Below are positions 30,318-38,896 of a DNA stretch of 64,000 nt, piece by piece. This DNA comes from Aquihabitans sp. G128. GTDB lineage: Bacteria; Actinomycetota; Acidimicrobiia; Acidimicrobiales; Iamiaceae. Each line of letters opens with the position of its first letter. Position 1 is the first letter of the stretch. The notes beneath the pieces were generated by a model that saw only the letters and a program-made list of their open reading frames with translations, was not told the origin of the DNA and did not search any database. Location: the NCBI RefSeq assembly GCF_019048865.1, contig NZ_CP077604.1, positions 3,038,001 through 3,102,000 on the forward strand, in the 5' to 3' direction. A program made the translations under genes and the position numbers.

Positions 30318-30350
30318 TTGCACCGATCCATGGGTCAACGATCGGTGCAA
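30318..30350. promoter_or_regulatory. 11-base perfect operator-like dyad
   Basis: TTGCACCGATC (30318-30328) and GATCGGTGCAA (30340-30350) are perfect inverted repeats with an 11-base spacer. They lie directly upstream of the TAGGTT box, over the expected -35 area, as for a repressor of the TetR type (inference). Confidence 0.7.
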
Positions 30351-30434
30351 CACCGGGCGCCGGGCAGGCGAGCGGGGCGGCCGAGCCGGCGGCCCCGGCT
30401 CCGGGCAGCGACCGCGCTCGGCTGCGCCGGTGCC

Positions 30435-31046
30435 TCAGCGCTGGCCGTCGGCCGGGGGGTCGAGCTCGAAGTAGAGGTCGTCGAGCCGGTGGTGCCAGGT
30501 GCGGTCTCGGCCTGCCACCTCGGGGTGCACCGCGGTGCCGGTGGTGAACCAGTCGTACATGGTGCGGCCTTCGACCTGACCCCGCTCGGTGTGGATGTCG
30601 ACGGCCTCGGCGGGGATGTCGACCACCCGGTCCTCGTGCAGGACCACCTGCATGATCTCGCCCACCGTGGGGTCCTTGGGCACCGTCGCCAGGTAGCCGG
30701 CCGCCTGGGCGGCCATCTCCAGGCGCTCGTAGGTGGCGTGGCCGAACAGCTCGGCGCTGCCGTGCAGGGCGGCCACCACGGCGATGGCCTCGGGCGTGCC
30801 CAGGCCGATGTCCTCGGCGGCGATCACCCGCAGCCGCTGCCAGAGCATGTGCTCGTGGGCCTCGTCGGTGCGGGCCAGCTCCATGGCGGCGCGGACCGAC
30901 TGCTCCACCCGGCCCATGCGGACGTGCTTGTGCAGGGCCGAGCGGACCAGGTCCGAGGCCAGCCCGTTGACGGTCTGGCACCCGGCGAAGGGGTCGAGGG
31001 AGAAGTGCGGGATGGGGCGCTCCCACCCGTCGGCGTCAGCGGTCAC
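30435..31046 (-). CDS. Stand-alone MgsA/RarA C-terminal-domain protein
   Basis: A 203-residue protein resembling only the C-terminal part of the replication-recombination ATPase MgsA/RarA: VRSALHKHVRMGRVEQSVRAAMELART, then RLRVIAAEDIGLGTPEA and AAGYLATVPKD. The AAA+ ATPase portion is missing, with no Walker motifs. In MgsA this region forms the tetramer and contacts SSB and DNA. The role of the free domain is unknown. Its GTG start overlaps the stop of the preceding P450 by four bases, so it is in the P450 operon, which is odd for a DNA-repair-derived domain. Confidence 0.7.
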   Translation of the reverse strand: MTADADGWERPIPHFSLDPFAGCQTVNGLASDLVRSALHKHVRMGRVEQSVRAAMELARTDEAHEHMLWQRLRVIAAEDIGLGTPEAIAVVAALHGSAELFGHATYERLEMAAQAAGYLATVPKDPTVGEIMQVVLHEDRVVDIPAEAVDIHTERGQVEGRTMYDWFTTGTAVHPEVAGRDRTWHHRLDDLYFELDPPADGQR

Positions 31047-32236
31047 GAGACCTCCAGGTCGAGCGGCAGGCGGTGGACCAGGCCCGCGGCGTTGATCGAC
31101 AACGATGCCCCGTCGGCCACCGATGCGCCCGGCCAGCGGCGGGTCACGCCGCCCACCATCTCCTGCAGCTCCATCTTCCCGAGGGCGGCGCCGAGGCAGT
31201 AGTGCCGGCCGGCGCCGAAGGCGAGCTGGGGCTTGGCCAGCGGACGGCGCACGTCCAGGGCGTGGGGGTCGTCGTACACGTCGGGGTCGCAGTGCGCGGC
31301 CGCGATGCGGACGGTGACGAACTCGCCGGCCGCCACCGCGGTGCCGTCGATGGTGGTGGGCGCCACCGCGTACTTGATGGTGTGGCGGATGGCGGGCTGG
31401 AAGCGGCCGCACTCCTCCACGGCCTGGGCCACCGCGCCGGGGTCGTCGTACACGTGCGTCCACGCATCGGGGTGCTCGGCCAGGGTGTGCAGCGCCAGCC
31501 CGGCGGTGTTGGCGGTGTTGTCGACCGAGGCGCTGAGCAGCTCCTCGAGCAGGCAGAAGGCGTCGAGCTCGTCGATGGTGCCGGCCGCCGAGGCCTCGGC
31601 CAGCACGGTGGCCAGGTCATCGGCGGGGTGGGCCCGCTTGTGGGCCAGCAGGGCGTGGGTGTACTCGGCCAGCTCGGCCTTGGCGGTGCGCACCGGTTCG
31701 ACCATGGCCTCCGTGGCGGTGAAGACGAGCAGCAGGTCCTTGGACCAGTCGGCCAGCTGGCCGTCGTCGCCCTCGCCGGCGCCCACCATCCAGCAGAAGA
31801 GGCGGGCGGGCACCACGTCGACGAGCTCGCCCACCAGCTCGAGCGGCGCGGCCGGGTCGTGGGCGGCGAGCTGCTGGTCAACGAGGTCACGGGTGCGATC
31901 ACGCAGGGCGGCGATGCGCCGAGCGGTGAACCAGGGGCTGACCACCCGTCGCAGCCGCGAGTGTTCCGTGCCCTCGGAGTCGGTGAGCGTGCGGCCCGGC
32001 GTGCCCCACAGCGGACCGAAGCCGAGCTGCTCGAGCAGCGGGTCGATGCCGGGGATCAGGGCTTGGTCGTGGAACGCCGCGTCGCAGCCGGCGTAGGTGA
32101 TGGCCGACCAGCCGATGGGGTCGACCACCAGGCGCTGCTCCGGGCGGAGGGCGTCGTAGACCGCGTGCGGGTCGGCCAGGAACGCAGGGTCACGGGGGTC
32201 GAGCTCGAAGGTGCCGTCGACGGCCAGGGCGCTCAC
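31043..32236 (-). CDS. Cytochrome P450 with atypical I-helix
   Basis: A 397-residue P450. The haem loop FGAGRHYCLGAALGK and the K-helix E-C-G-R pair are present. The I-helix reads ELLSASVDNTANT, so the usual A-G-x-(D/E)-T-T has Ser for Gly and Asn for the first Thr. Oxygen activation may differ, as in P450s that rearrange or decarboxylate. The substrate is unknown. GTG 32236 is the only start in this frame near the N-terminus. It overlaps the stop of a 17-codon ORF upstream. Confidence 0.85.
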   Translation of the reverse strand: MSALAVDGTFELDPRDPAFLADPHAVYDALRPEQRLVVDPIGWSAITYAGCDAAFHDQALIPGIDPLLEQLGFGPLWGTPGRTLTDSEGTEHSRLRRVVSPWFTARRIAALRDRTRDLVDQQLAAHDPAAPLELVGELVDVVPARLFCWMVGAGEGDDGQLADWSKDLLLVFTATEAMVEPVRTAKAELAEYTHALLAHKRAHPADDLATVLAEASAAGTIDELDAFCLLEELLSASVDNTANTAGLALHTLAEHPDAWTHVYDDPGAVAQAVEECGRFQPAIRHTIKYAVAPTTIDGTAVAAGEFVTVRIAAAHCDPDVYDDPHALDVRRPLAKPQLAFGAGRHYCLGAALGKMELQEMVGGVTRRWPGASVADGASLSINAAGLVHRLPLDLEVS

Positions 32237-32286
32237 GGGGCACCGAGCCGGCCGCCCGGCACGGCGGTGGGGTGGTTCCGGATCAT
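32233..32286 (-). CDS. Leader mini-ORF coupled to the P450 (17 aa)
   Basis: ATG at 32284-32286 begins MIRNHPTAVPGGRLGAP, and its TGA overlaps the P450 GTG by four bases (GTGA). A TACGAT box ends six bases before the ATG, so ribosomes probably load on this leaderless peptide and restart at the P450. Confidence 0.55.
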   Translation of the reverse strand: MIRNHPTAVPGGRLGAP

Positions 32287-32292
32287 GCGGCG

Positions 32293-32298
32293 ATCGTA
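32293..32298 (-). promoter_or_regulatory. -10 box TACGAT of the mini-ORF/P450/MgsA-C operon
   Basis: Six bases before ATG 32286. Confidence 0.5.
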
Positions 32299-32366
32299 AG
32301 AACCGCAGGTGCCGGGCGGACCGGCGCCGCCGTGAACGCCGCGTGAACCGCCCGACCGCGCTCGGG

Positions 32367-32699
32367 TCAGGCAGCGGCGGTGAGCGCCGGGCGGGGGCGG
32401 GCCGCCTCCACCAGGGCCGCCACCCGGGTGTGCAGCCAGAGCAGGTCGTGCGTGGGGGCCTCGTGGGCCTCGGCCTCGAACAGGTCGGCCTCGAGCGCCA
32501 CCAGCGCCTGGGCGCCGAAGCGCACCTGGGTGGCCAGCCACCGGCGCCGTCCGCTGGACAGGTTGGCGCCCAGCGGGGCGAGGGCCTTGACGAGCGGCCC
32601 GACCTCGTAGAACCAGGCCTCGATCTCGTCCGGCGAGAAGGCGACGGCCGCGGGGGCCGCCACGAGCGGGCGGGGGTGGTGGAGCGCTGCGGAGGTCAT
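32367..32699 (-). CDS. Hypothetical helical protein
   Basis: A 110-residue protein, mostly helix after an Ala/Pro-rich start. FSPDEIEAWFYEVGPLVKAL, FGAQALVALEADLFEAEAHEAPTHDLLW and VAALVEAARPRP are the main segments. I do not recognise a family. A TACGGT box ends six bases before the ATG at 32699, so it has its own promoter. It ends 80 bases before the P450 leader ORF. Confidence 0.6.
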   Translation of the reverse strand: MTSAALHHPRPLVAAPAAVAFSPDEIEAWFYEVGPLVKALAPLGANLSSGRRRWLATQVRFGAQALVALEADLFEAEAHEAPTHDLLWLHTRVAALVEAARPRPALTAAA

Positions 32700-32705
32700 G
32701 CCCGA

Positions 32706-32711
32706 ACCGTA
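32706..32711 (-). promoter_or_regulatory. -10 box TACGGT of the hypothetical gene
   Basis: Six-base spacer to ATG 32699. Confidence 0.5.
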
Positions 32712-32781
32712 CGGAGGGGGTCTGACAATTTTCCCGGGTGCGGCCGCCTGCCGCCGGGCCGGGGGCCCGGCGACCCTGGGC

Positions 32782-33018
32782 TCAGTCGGTGGCGGGGTCG
32801 GGGGCCTTGAAGGTGTCGACGAAGGCGGTGGCGCCGTTGATGACGGCCTTGCCGGCGGTCTTCCCCAGCTCGCTGCCGAGCAGGCCGCCCAGGACGGCGC
32901 CGGCGAACGGGCCCACCACGGGGATGGGCACCACGACGGCGCCGATCTTGGCCCCGGTGAACAGGCCGCTGCCCAACCCCGCCACCTGGCCGATGGCTTC
33001 CTTCTCGCGATCTTCCAC
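32782..33018 (-). CDS. Small glycine-zipper membrane protein
   Basis: A 78-residue protein with a charged start (MEDREKEAIG), then a long Gly/Ala/Val stretch in which Gly recurs every four residues (GLGSGLFTGAKIGAVVVPIPVVGPFAGAVLGGLLG). This is a glycine zipper able to pack in membranes. A polar tail follows. Its function is unknown, and such proteins are often stress-related. GTG at 33018 has AAGGAG eight bases upstream. Confidence 0.65.
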   Translation of the reverse strand: MEDREKEAIGQVAGLGSGLFTGAKIGAVVVPIPVVGPFAGAVLGGLLGSELGKTAGKAVINGATAFVDTFKAPDPATD

Positions 33019-33190
33019 GTCCCGCTCCTTCGTGTCGCCGTTCCGAGGGCCAAGTCTGGCCCACCGGCGGCGGCGAGGCCACGGCGGGATCGGGAAAGAT
33101 CCGGCGCCGGTGTCGATCGGGCCACGCCCCGTTCGTGGTCATGGTGCGAGGGCGCAAGGGGCACCCCGCACCCCGACCCGAGGAGCTCCC

Positions 33191-33628
33191 ATGACCGCCA
33201 CCACGATCCCCACCACCACCGTCGACCAGGCACGACCCGCCCGACCCACCGTCGCCAAGGCCGGCCTGCTGGCCGGCGCGGCAGCCGCCATCGCCACCAC
33301 CGCCGTCGCCGCCGCGGCCCGGGCCCTCGACGTGCCGCTCACGGTGGGCGGCGAGGCCATCCCCGTCCTCGGGTTCGGCCAGGTGACCCTGGTCTGCACG
33401 CTGGTCGGCGCCCTGCTGGCTCGCAGCCTCGGGCGCCGGGCCCGCAGCCCTCGCCGCACCTTCGTGCGGACCACCGTCGTGCTGACCGCCCTGAGCCTGG
33501 TGCCCGACCTCACCGCCCAGGCCACCACCGCCACCCGGGCCACGCTGGTGCTGACCCACCTCGTCGCCGCCGCCCTCGTGATCCCCGCGCTGGCCCGCTG
33601 CCTCCCGCTCCAGCGGGTCGCCGCCTGA
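33191..33628 (+). CDS. DUF6069 four-helix membrane protein
   Basis: A 145-residue inner-membrane protein with four hydrophobic helices. The pattern GLLAGAAAAIATTAVAAAARALDVPL, then EAIPVLGFGQVTLVCTLVGALLA and RRTFVRTTVVLTALSLVPDL, matches the actinobacterial DUF6069 group. Function unknown. GAGGAG before the ATG is a clear ribosome site. It converges with the MMPL gene, and a hairpin repeat lies between them. Confidence 0.75.
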   Translation: MTATTIPTTTVDQARPARPTVAKAGLLAGAAAAIATTAVAAAARALDVPLTVGGEAIPVLGFGQVTLVCTLVGALLARSLGRRARSPRRTFVRTTVVLTALSLVPDLTAQATTATRATLVLTHLVAAALVIPALARCLPLQRVAA

Positions 33629-33686
33629 GACCCGATGGCGACCGCCTCGAAGTGGTCGCCCTCGGCCGCGCAGCCCCACCGCGGCG

Positions 33687-33734
33687 AACTTGTGGGCCCA
33701 GAGCGCCCAAAACGGCAGCGTGGGCCCACAAGTT
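33687..33734. repeat. Intergenic hairpin repeat, copy 5
   Basis: Arms AACTTGTGGGCCCA (33687-33700) and TGGGCCCACAAGTT (33721-33734) pair over 14 bases. The core GCGCCCAAAACGGCAGCG is a diverged form of the core in copies 1-3. It is a single copy between two converging genes. Confidence 0.88.
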
Positions 33735-33748
33735 GCGGGGTTGGGCGG

Positions 33749-36187
33749 TCAGGCCTGGCCGGCGCCGACCAGCTCGGGGTCGGGCTCGGGGTCGCCCTCG
33801 ACGTCGTCGGCGGCGCCCTCGACGTGGATGACCGGCAGGACCTTGTCGAGCCACTTGGGCAGCCACCAGTTGCGGTCGCCCAGCAGCTCCATGGTGGCGG
33901 GCACCGCCAGCATGCGGACGACGGTGGCGTCGAGCAGCACGGCCACGGCGAGGCCGGTGCCCATGAGCTTGATGACCCGGTTGTTCTCCAGCAGGAACGA
34001 GCCGAAGACCACCACCATGATCAGCGCCGCCGCGGTGATGACCCGGGCGGTGACGGCCAGGCCGTCGGCCACGGCCTCGGCGTTGTTGCCGGTGCGGTCG
34101 TACTCCTCCTTCATGCGGGAGAGGAGGAAGACCTCGTAGTCCATGGAGAGCCCGAAGACGATGGCGAAGAGCATCATCGGGATGAACGGCTCGATGGGCG
34201 CCGGCTGGATCCCGGTGAGGCCGGACATCCACCCCCACTGGAAGATGGCCACCACCACGCCGTAGGCGGCGCCGATGGAGAGCAGGTTCACGATGACGGC
34301 CTTGAGCGGCACCAGGACCGAGCGGAACACCGCCATCAGCAGGATGAACGACAGGCCCAGCACCGCCCCGAAGAACGCTGGGTAGCGCGACCCGAGGTAG
34401 CTGGAGAAGTCGATGCCCGTGGCGGTGAAGCTGGTCACCAGGACGTCGATGCCCGTGCCCTTGGTGACCGACGCCAGCGCCGGGCCCCGGAGGTCCTTCA
34501 CCAGCTCGTCGGTGGCCTCGTCCTGCGGGGCCGTCTCCGGGGTGGCGATCCAGCGGGCGACCGTGCGGTCCTCGCTGATGAACCCGGCCGTCGCCTCGGC
34601 GGGCAGGTCGGGGCTGAACCCGGCGACGTTGGCCACGCCGTCGGTCTCGGCGATGCGGGCGGTGATGGCCGACAGCTGGGCGTCGGTGGCGCCCTTCGGC
34701 AGCTCGGCCACCAGGATCAGCGGGCCGTTGAAGCCCGGCCCGAAGGCGTCGGCCAGCAGGTCGTAGGAGTCGCGGGTGTCGGAGCCCTTCGGGAAGTTGC
34801 CCTCGTCGGAGAAGCCGAGGCGGATGCTGAGCACCGGCACCGCGAGGATCACGAGCAGGGCGAGGCCGCCGATGGCGGTGAACCAGGCGTGGTGCTGGAT
34901 GAACCGGCTGTAGCGGTACCAGAACGTCTCACGGGACGGCTTCTGCTTGCGCGGGGCCAGCGGGACCTTCAGCGCCGGCAGGAAGAACCCGACCACCAGG
35001 ACCAGGATCGCCAGGATGAAGAGGGCGAAGGCGATCGGCGCCGGGGCCCCGAGGCCGAGGGAGACCATGCCCACGGCGACGAAGCCGGCGGCGATCAGGC
35101 CCCGGCGACGGGTGACCTCGAGCTTGCTGCCGGCCAGGCCGAGCAGCGCCGGGAGGAGCGTGATGGACGCGAGCAGGGTGAACACCACGGCGATGGCGCA
35201 GCCGATGCCGATGCCCTGGATGAACTCGAGGCCCATCACGAGCATGCCGAGGACCGAGATCACCACGGTGATGCCTGCGAAGATGACCGCTCGCCCGGCG
35301 GTGTCGAGCGCGTGGCCGGCGGCGGCCTCGCCCTCCATCCCCTTGTGCAGGTCCTCTCGGAACCGGGTGACGATGAACAGCGCGTAGTCGATGCCCACGC
35401 CCAGCCCGATCATCACCGCCACCGTGGTGGTGAACTCCGGCATGCCGACGTAGTTCGAGACGATGCCGACCGTGGAGATGCCCACCGCGATGCCGGCCAG
35501 GGCCATGCCGATGGGCAGGCCCATGGCGAGCACCGAGCCGAAGGCGATGATCAGGATGACGATGGCGAAGCCGATGCCGAGCACCTCCGAGGACGGGGCC
35601 TCGAACTCGGCGAAGTACTGGCCGCCGAGGTAGACGTGCTCGAGGCCCTCGGCCTTCGGCAGGTCCTCGCGGATCTTCTTGGACCACTTCTGGGCCTCGG
35701 CCTGCTGGGTGTCGTCGGGCAGGACCACGCTGGCGTAGGCCACCCGACCGGCGAGGGCGCCCTTGGTGGCGATCTGCTGCGGGTTGTCGTACGGGCTGGT
35801 GACGGCGATCGGTCGATCGCCGCCGGCCTTGGCCACCCGGGCGAAGAAGGCCGTCATCGCCTTCTTGATCGCCGGGTCGTTCACCCCGTCGGCCACCGAG
35901 GAGCTGACCTCGAAGCTGATGGTGGCCGTGGCGGCGCCGGTGGCCTTGTCGTCGTCGTCCGCAGCGGCCTTGGCCTCCTTCGGCGTGAAGCCCTTCTCGA
36001 TGAGGTCGAAGCCCGTGGTCGACTCGCTCTTGAAATCGCCGAAGCTGTCGGAGTAGCCGGTGCCGCGGGCGCCGCTGATGCCGCCGATCACGACGATGGC
36101 GACGATCCAGACGCCGATCACCAGCCAGTGGCGGCGGTAGGCGAACGTGCCCAGCCGGCGCAGGGCGGAGGGGTTGGAGACAGACAT
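33749..36187 (-). CDS. MMPL/RND-family lipid transporter
   Basis: An 812-residue membrane protein with two repeats, each of a helix, a large outside domain and five more helices. The duplicated Asp-Tyr pair of the proton relay is seen in GVGIDYALFIVTRFRED and GLSMDYEVFLLSRMKEEYD. MMPL proteins export lipids or siderophores using the proton gradient. The N-terminus RRLGTFAYRRHWLVIGVWIVAIVVIGG is normal. ATG 36187 has GAGGG upstream. It is divergent from the diiron gene. No partner acyltransferase is adjacent, so the cargo is unknown. Confidence 0.92.
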   Translation of the reverse strand: MSVSNPSALRRLGTFAYRRHWLVIGVWIVAIVVIGGISGARGTGYSDSFGDFKSESTTGFDLIEKGFTPKEAKAAADDDDKATGAATATISFEVSSSVADGVNDPAIKKAMTAFFARVAKAGGDRPIAVTSPYDNPQQIATKGALAGRVAYASVVLPDDTQQAEAQKWSKKIREDLPKAEGLEHVYLGGQYFAEFEAPSSEVLGIGFAIVILIIAFGSVLAMGLPIGMALAGIAVGISTVGIVSNYVGMPEFTTTVAVMIGLGVGIDYALFIVTRFREDLHKGMEGEAAAGHALDTAGRAVIFAGITVVISVLGMLVMGLEFIQGIGIGCAIAVVFTLLASITLLPALLGLAGSKLEVTRRRGLIAAGFVAVGMVSLGLGAPAPIAFALFILAILVLVVGFFLPALKVPLAPRKQKPSRETFWYRYSRFIQHHAWFTAIGGLALLVILAVPVLSIRLGFSDEGNFPKGSDTRDSYDLLADAFGPGFNGPLILVAELPKGATDAQLSAITARIAETDGVANVAGFSPDLPAEATAGFISEDRTVARWIATPETAPQDEATDELVKDLRGPALASVTKGTGIDVLVTSFTATGIDFSSYLGSRYPAFFGAVLGLSFILLMAVFRSVLVPLKAVIVNLLSIGAAYGVVVAIFQWGWMSGLTGIQPAPIEPFIPMMLFAIVFGLSMDYEVFLLSRMKEEYDRTGNNAEAVADGLAVTARVITAAALIMVVVFGSFLLENNRVIKLMGTGLAVAVLLDATVVRMLAVPATMELLGDRNWWLPKWLDKVLPVIHVEGAADDVEGDPEPDPELVGAGQA

Positions 36188-36372
36188 GGGTGGCCCTCGT
36201 TCGGGTCAGGGAGCAGGTGTGGCGAGCGGTCGGGGATCCACTCCTCGATCGGTCACGGATGGAACTGCGGCGGGGCGCGGAACTCATCGGTGGAGGCGAC
36301 AGTCTCCCGCACGACGACCCGCGCCGGGCGAGGTTTCGGTCACACCACCCGATCCGGCGGGGTCCTCCCGCT

Positions 36373-36378
36373 TACGTT
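36373..36378 (+). promoter_or_regulatory. -10 box TACGTT of the diiron oxygenase gene
   Basis: Six bases before ATG 36385. Confidence 0.55.
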
Positions 36379-36384
36379 GGCCCC

Positions 36385-37299
36385 ATGGGGAACGCAGTGG
36401 TGGCAGAGCGGGTCGAACGGCTGAACCGGATCTCGGTGAAGCGGGTGATCGAGCCCGACGCCGACCTGCCCGGCTCGGTGGGCGATGGCCAGCTCCTGCC
36501 CGACGAGCTCCTGTCGGTGCACGGCCTGGGCCTGCCGCTCACCGCCGAGCAGCGCCGCACGCTCAGCCGGGAGGAGGTGGCGTCCATCCTCGACAACGGC
36601 ATCCGCTTCGAGGCCACGCTCGAGGCCGGCTTCGGCCTCCAGGTCTGCCGGGCGGGCGACATCACCGACCCCCGCGTCACGTACCTCCTCCACGAGATGG
36701 GCGAGGAGACCCGCCACCAGCGCATGTTCCAGCGGGTCATCGGCCAGATCGAGCCGCAGGCCCGCAACCCCCTGGCCGGCCACTGGCTCATGGCCCGCAT
36801 CGAGCGGTTCGGCACGCTGTGGATCGTCGACCACGCCGCCCTGCTCTACGTCATGGTGCTGGCCGGCGAGGAGATCCCCGACCTGCTGCAGAAGCTGGCC
36901 TCGGAGCACCCCGACACCGACCCGTTCCTCGCCTCGGTGAACCGCTACCACCGCCAGGAGGAGGCTCGGCACCTGGCCTTCGCCCGGACCATGCTCCCCG
37001 AGGTGTGGGCCGCCGCCTCCAAGGTCGACCGCTTCCAGGTCCACCACGTGGCCCCCAAGCTCATCGCCCAGATGTACGCCTTCCTGGTTCACCCCGGCGT
37101 GTACGAGCAGGTCGGCCTCGACGGCTGGGCCACCTGGAAGGCCGCCAACAAGACGCCCGAGCGGCTCGGCCTCCTGCGCGACGCCACCCGCCCGGTGCTC
37201 GACGCGCTCCTGGAGGCCGGCGTCGTGCGCGCCGGCAGCGTGCCGAAGGCGTGGCGGGAGCTGTGCGCGGTGGACCGCCACGGCGTGCCGTCCGACTGA
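36385..37299 (+). CDS. AurF-like diiron oxygenase
   Basis: A 304-residue ferritin-like protein of the AurF (p-aminobenzoate N-oxygenase) family. Metal ligands are spread over helices: RFEATLEAGF (about residue 74), HEMGEETRHQRMF (E-x-x-x-H, near 107) and RQEEARHLAF (E-E-x-R-H, near 191). Further His residues are in VQVHHVAPKL-like sequence. AurF oxidises aryl amines to nitro compounds; members here may act on lipids or aromatics. The mRNA is probably leaderless. Confidence 0.82.
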   Translation: MGNAVVAERVERLNRISVKRVIEPDADLPGSVGDGQLLPDELLSVHGLGLPLTAEQRRTLSREEVASILDNGIRFEATLEAGFGLQVCRAGDITDPRVTYLLHEMGEETRHQRMFQRVIGQIEPQARNPLAGHWLMARIERFGTLWIVDHAALLYVMVLAGEEIPDLLQKLASEHPDTDPFLASVNRYHRQEEARHLAFARTMLPEVWAAASKVDRFQVHHVAPKLIAQMYAFLVHPGVYEQVGLDGWATWKAANKTPERLGLLRDATRPVLDALLEAGVVRAGSVPKAWRELCAVDRHGVPSD

Positions 37300-37391
37300 C
37301 GCTGTCGTCAGCCTGACCTGGGGGAATAGGTCGGTCGGCCCGTTCCGCCACCGCCGCTTCACCCGTGCGCCTTCCGGCCGACAGGTGGGCC

Positions 37392-38660
37392 ATGGGAGGG
37401 ACCGGGCAGCAGGGGGACGAGGCGCCCACGGGCGCGCCCGGCGCCGGCACCGACCAGGCCGCCGAGCAGACCGGCGTGACGCCGGAGCTCATGGATCGGC
37501 TGCGGCCGTTCCTGGCCGAGTCGCTGATGGTGCTCGACGCCGACTGGACGATCCTGGCCAACCTGGCCCCGCCCGGCGGGCTGATCGGCCGGGGCCTCGG
37601 GCTGGGCCTCCACACGCTGGAGGACATGCACCCCGACGACGCGCTGGTGATCCTCGAGCTCGGCATGGAGGCGTTCAGCACCCAGCACGGCTGGCAGGCC
37701 AGCCGGGTGGTGCGCATGCGCACCGGCGACGGCACGTGGGGCCGCTACGAGATCACCGCCTTCAACCAGTTCGGCGACCCGCTCATCAACGGCATGGTCG
37801 TGCGCACCCGCGAGCTGCCCGAGGACCTGGCCGAGGATTGGCAGGGGTCCCGGCCCACCTCGGCCATCGAGACCCTCTCGGAGCTGCTGCCCGTCGGGGT
37901 GCTGCTGCTCGACCAGAACGGCCGGGTGGTCTTCGCCAACGGCGCGGCCTGCGGGATGCTCAGCCGAGAGCCCGAGGAGCTCACGCGCGACGGCTTCGAG
38001 CCCGTGGTGGACCCCGTCGACGCGCCGCTGGTGGCCGACGTCCTGCGCCGCGTCACCCAGGCCGCCGGCCGCGAGGAGTGCACCATCCGGCTGGTCGGCG
38101 CCCGCGTCGAGCGGGTGGAGTGCCGGTTCACGTCCGAGGGCCGCAGCGACGTGGCCTCGATCGTGGTCACCCTGGAGGACGTCACCGCCCGTCACGCCAC
38201 CCAGCGCGACCTCGAGGCCCGAGCCAACCGCGACCCGCTGACGGGCCTGCGCAACCGGGCCTCGCTCCAGGACCTGCTCGAGGTGCGCCTCGCCGAGCGC
38301 ATCCCCACCGACGTCGCCTACCTCGACCTCGACGGCTTCAAGGCCGTCAACGACACCTGGGGCCACGAACGAGGCGACGAGGTGCTGGTCCTGGTGGCCG
38401 AAGCCCTGCGCGACGGCCTCGGCCCCGACGCCGACGTCGCCCGCATCGGCGGCGACGAGTTCGTGGTGGTCACCGACCCCGGCGATCGCGAGGCCCTGGC
38501 CGCCGAGGTCCGCGACCTGGTCGCCGCCGTCTCCAGGGCCGAGGGCCTGTCGGTCACCGGCAGCGTCGGCGTCGGCCGCGCCGTCCGCGGGGACTCGCCG
38601 CACGACGCCCTCCGGCGCGCCGACCAGGCCATGTACCGCGCCAAGGGCCACCGCCCCTGA
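37392..38660 (+). CDS. PAS-GGDEF diguanylate cyclase, cytoplasmic
   Basis: A 422-residue protein without membrane helices. Two PAS-like sensor units (about 28-140, LDADWTILANLAPP; and 160-265, LPVGVLLLDQNGRVVFANGAACGML) precede a GGDEF domain with DLDGFKAVND and IGGDEF, both intact. It should synthesise c-di-GMP. ATG 37392 follows AGGTGG. A strong hairpin terminator follows the stop, so it is separate from the EAL gene downstream. Confidence 0.92.
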   Translation: MGGTGQQGDEAPTGAPGAGTDQAAEQTGVTPELMDRLRPFLAESLMVLDADWTILANLAPPGGLIGRGLGLGLHTLEDMHPDDALVILELGMEAFSTQHGWQASRVVRMRTGDGTWGRYEITAFNQFGDPLINGMVVRTRELPEDLAEDWQGSRPTSAIETLSELLPVGVLLLDQNGRVVFANGAACGMLSREPEELTRDGFEPVVDPVDAPLVADVLRRVTQAAGREECTIRLVGARVERVECRFTSEGRSDVASIVVTLEDVTARHATQRDLEARANRDPLTGLRNRASLQDLLEVRLAERIPTDVAYLDLDGFKAVNDTWGHERGDEVLVLVAEALRDGLGPDADVARIGGDEFVVVTDPGDREALAAEVRDLVAAVSRAEGLSVTGSVGVGRAVRGDSPHDALRRADQAMYRAKGHRP

Positions 38661-38670
38661 GCGCCGGATC

Positions 38671-38729
38671 TCGAACGGGGTGAGCGGGCCGCCGAACCCC
38701 TAGGAGGCGCGCCCCGCTCCCCCGTTCGA
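38671..38729. terminator. Long GC-rich hairpin terminator
   Basis: TCGAACGGGGTGAGCGGG (38671-38688) pairs with CCCGCTCCCCCGTTCGA (38713-38729) over 17 pairs with one bulged T; the loop is 24 bases. It stands ten bases after the cyclase stop. There is no T-run. Confidence 0.78.
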
Positions 38730-38896
38730 CCGTCCCCCTCCTTCGATCGCTGGTCGGGCCGGCACGCGACAGCGACGATCGGCTCGTCCCGCAGCGGTGC
38801 ACCGCGGGCCGGCGGCGCCGCTGTCAGGTGGGCAACAGGTGGTGTTCACCCGGCGGTTCCTCAGGGAGCACGTCCCCGGGCCGATCCAGTACCGGC

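Noticed and set aside
36188-36384. Short GTG-started ORF before the MMPL gene
   Set aside because: Its end is about 18 bases from the MMPL ATG, there is no ribosome site, and MMPL has its own GAGGG site.
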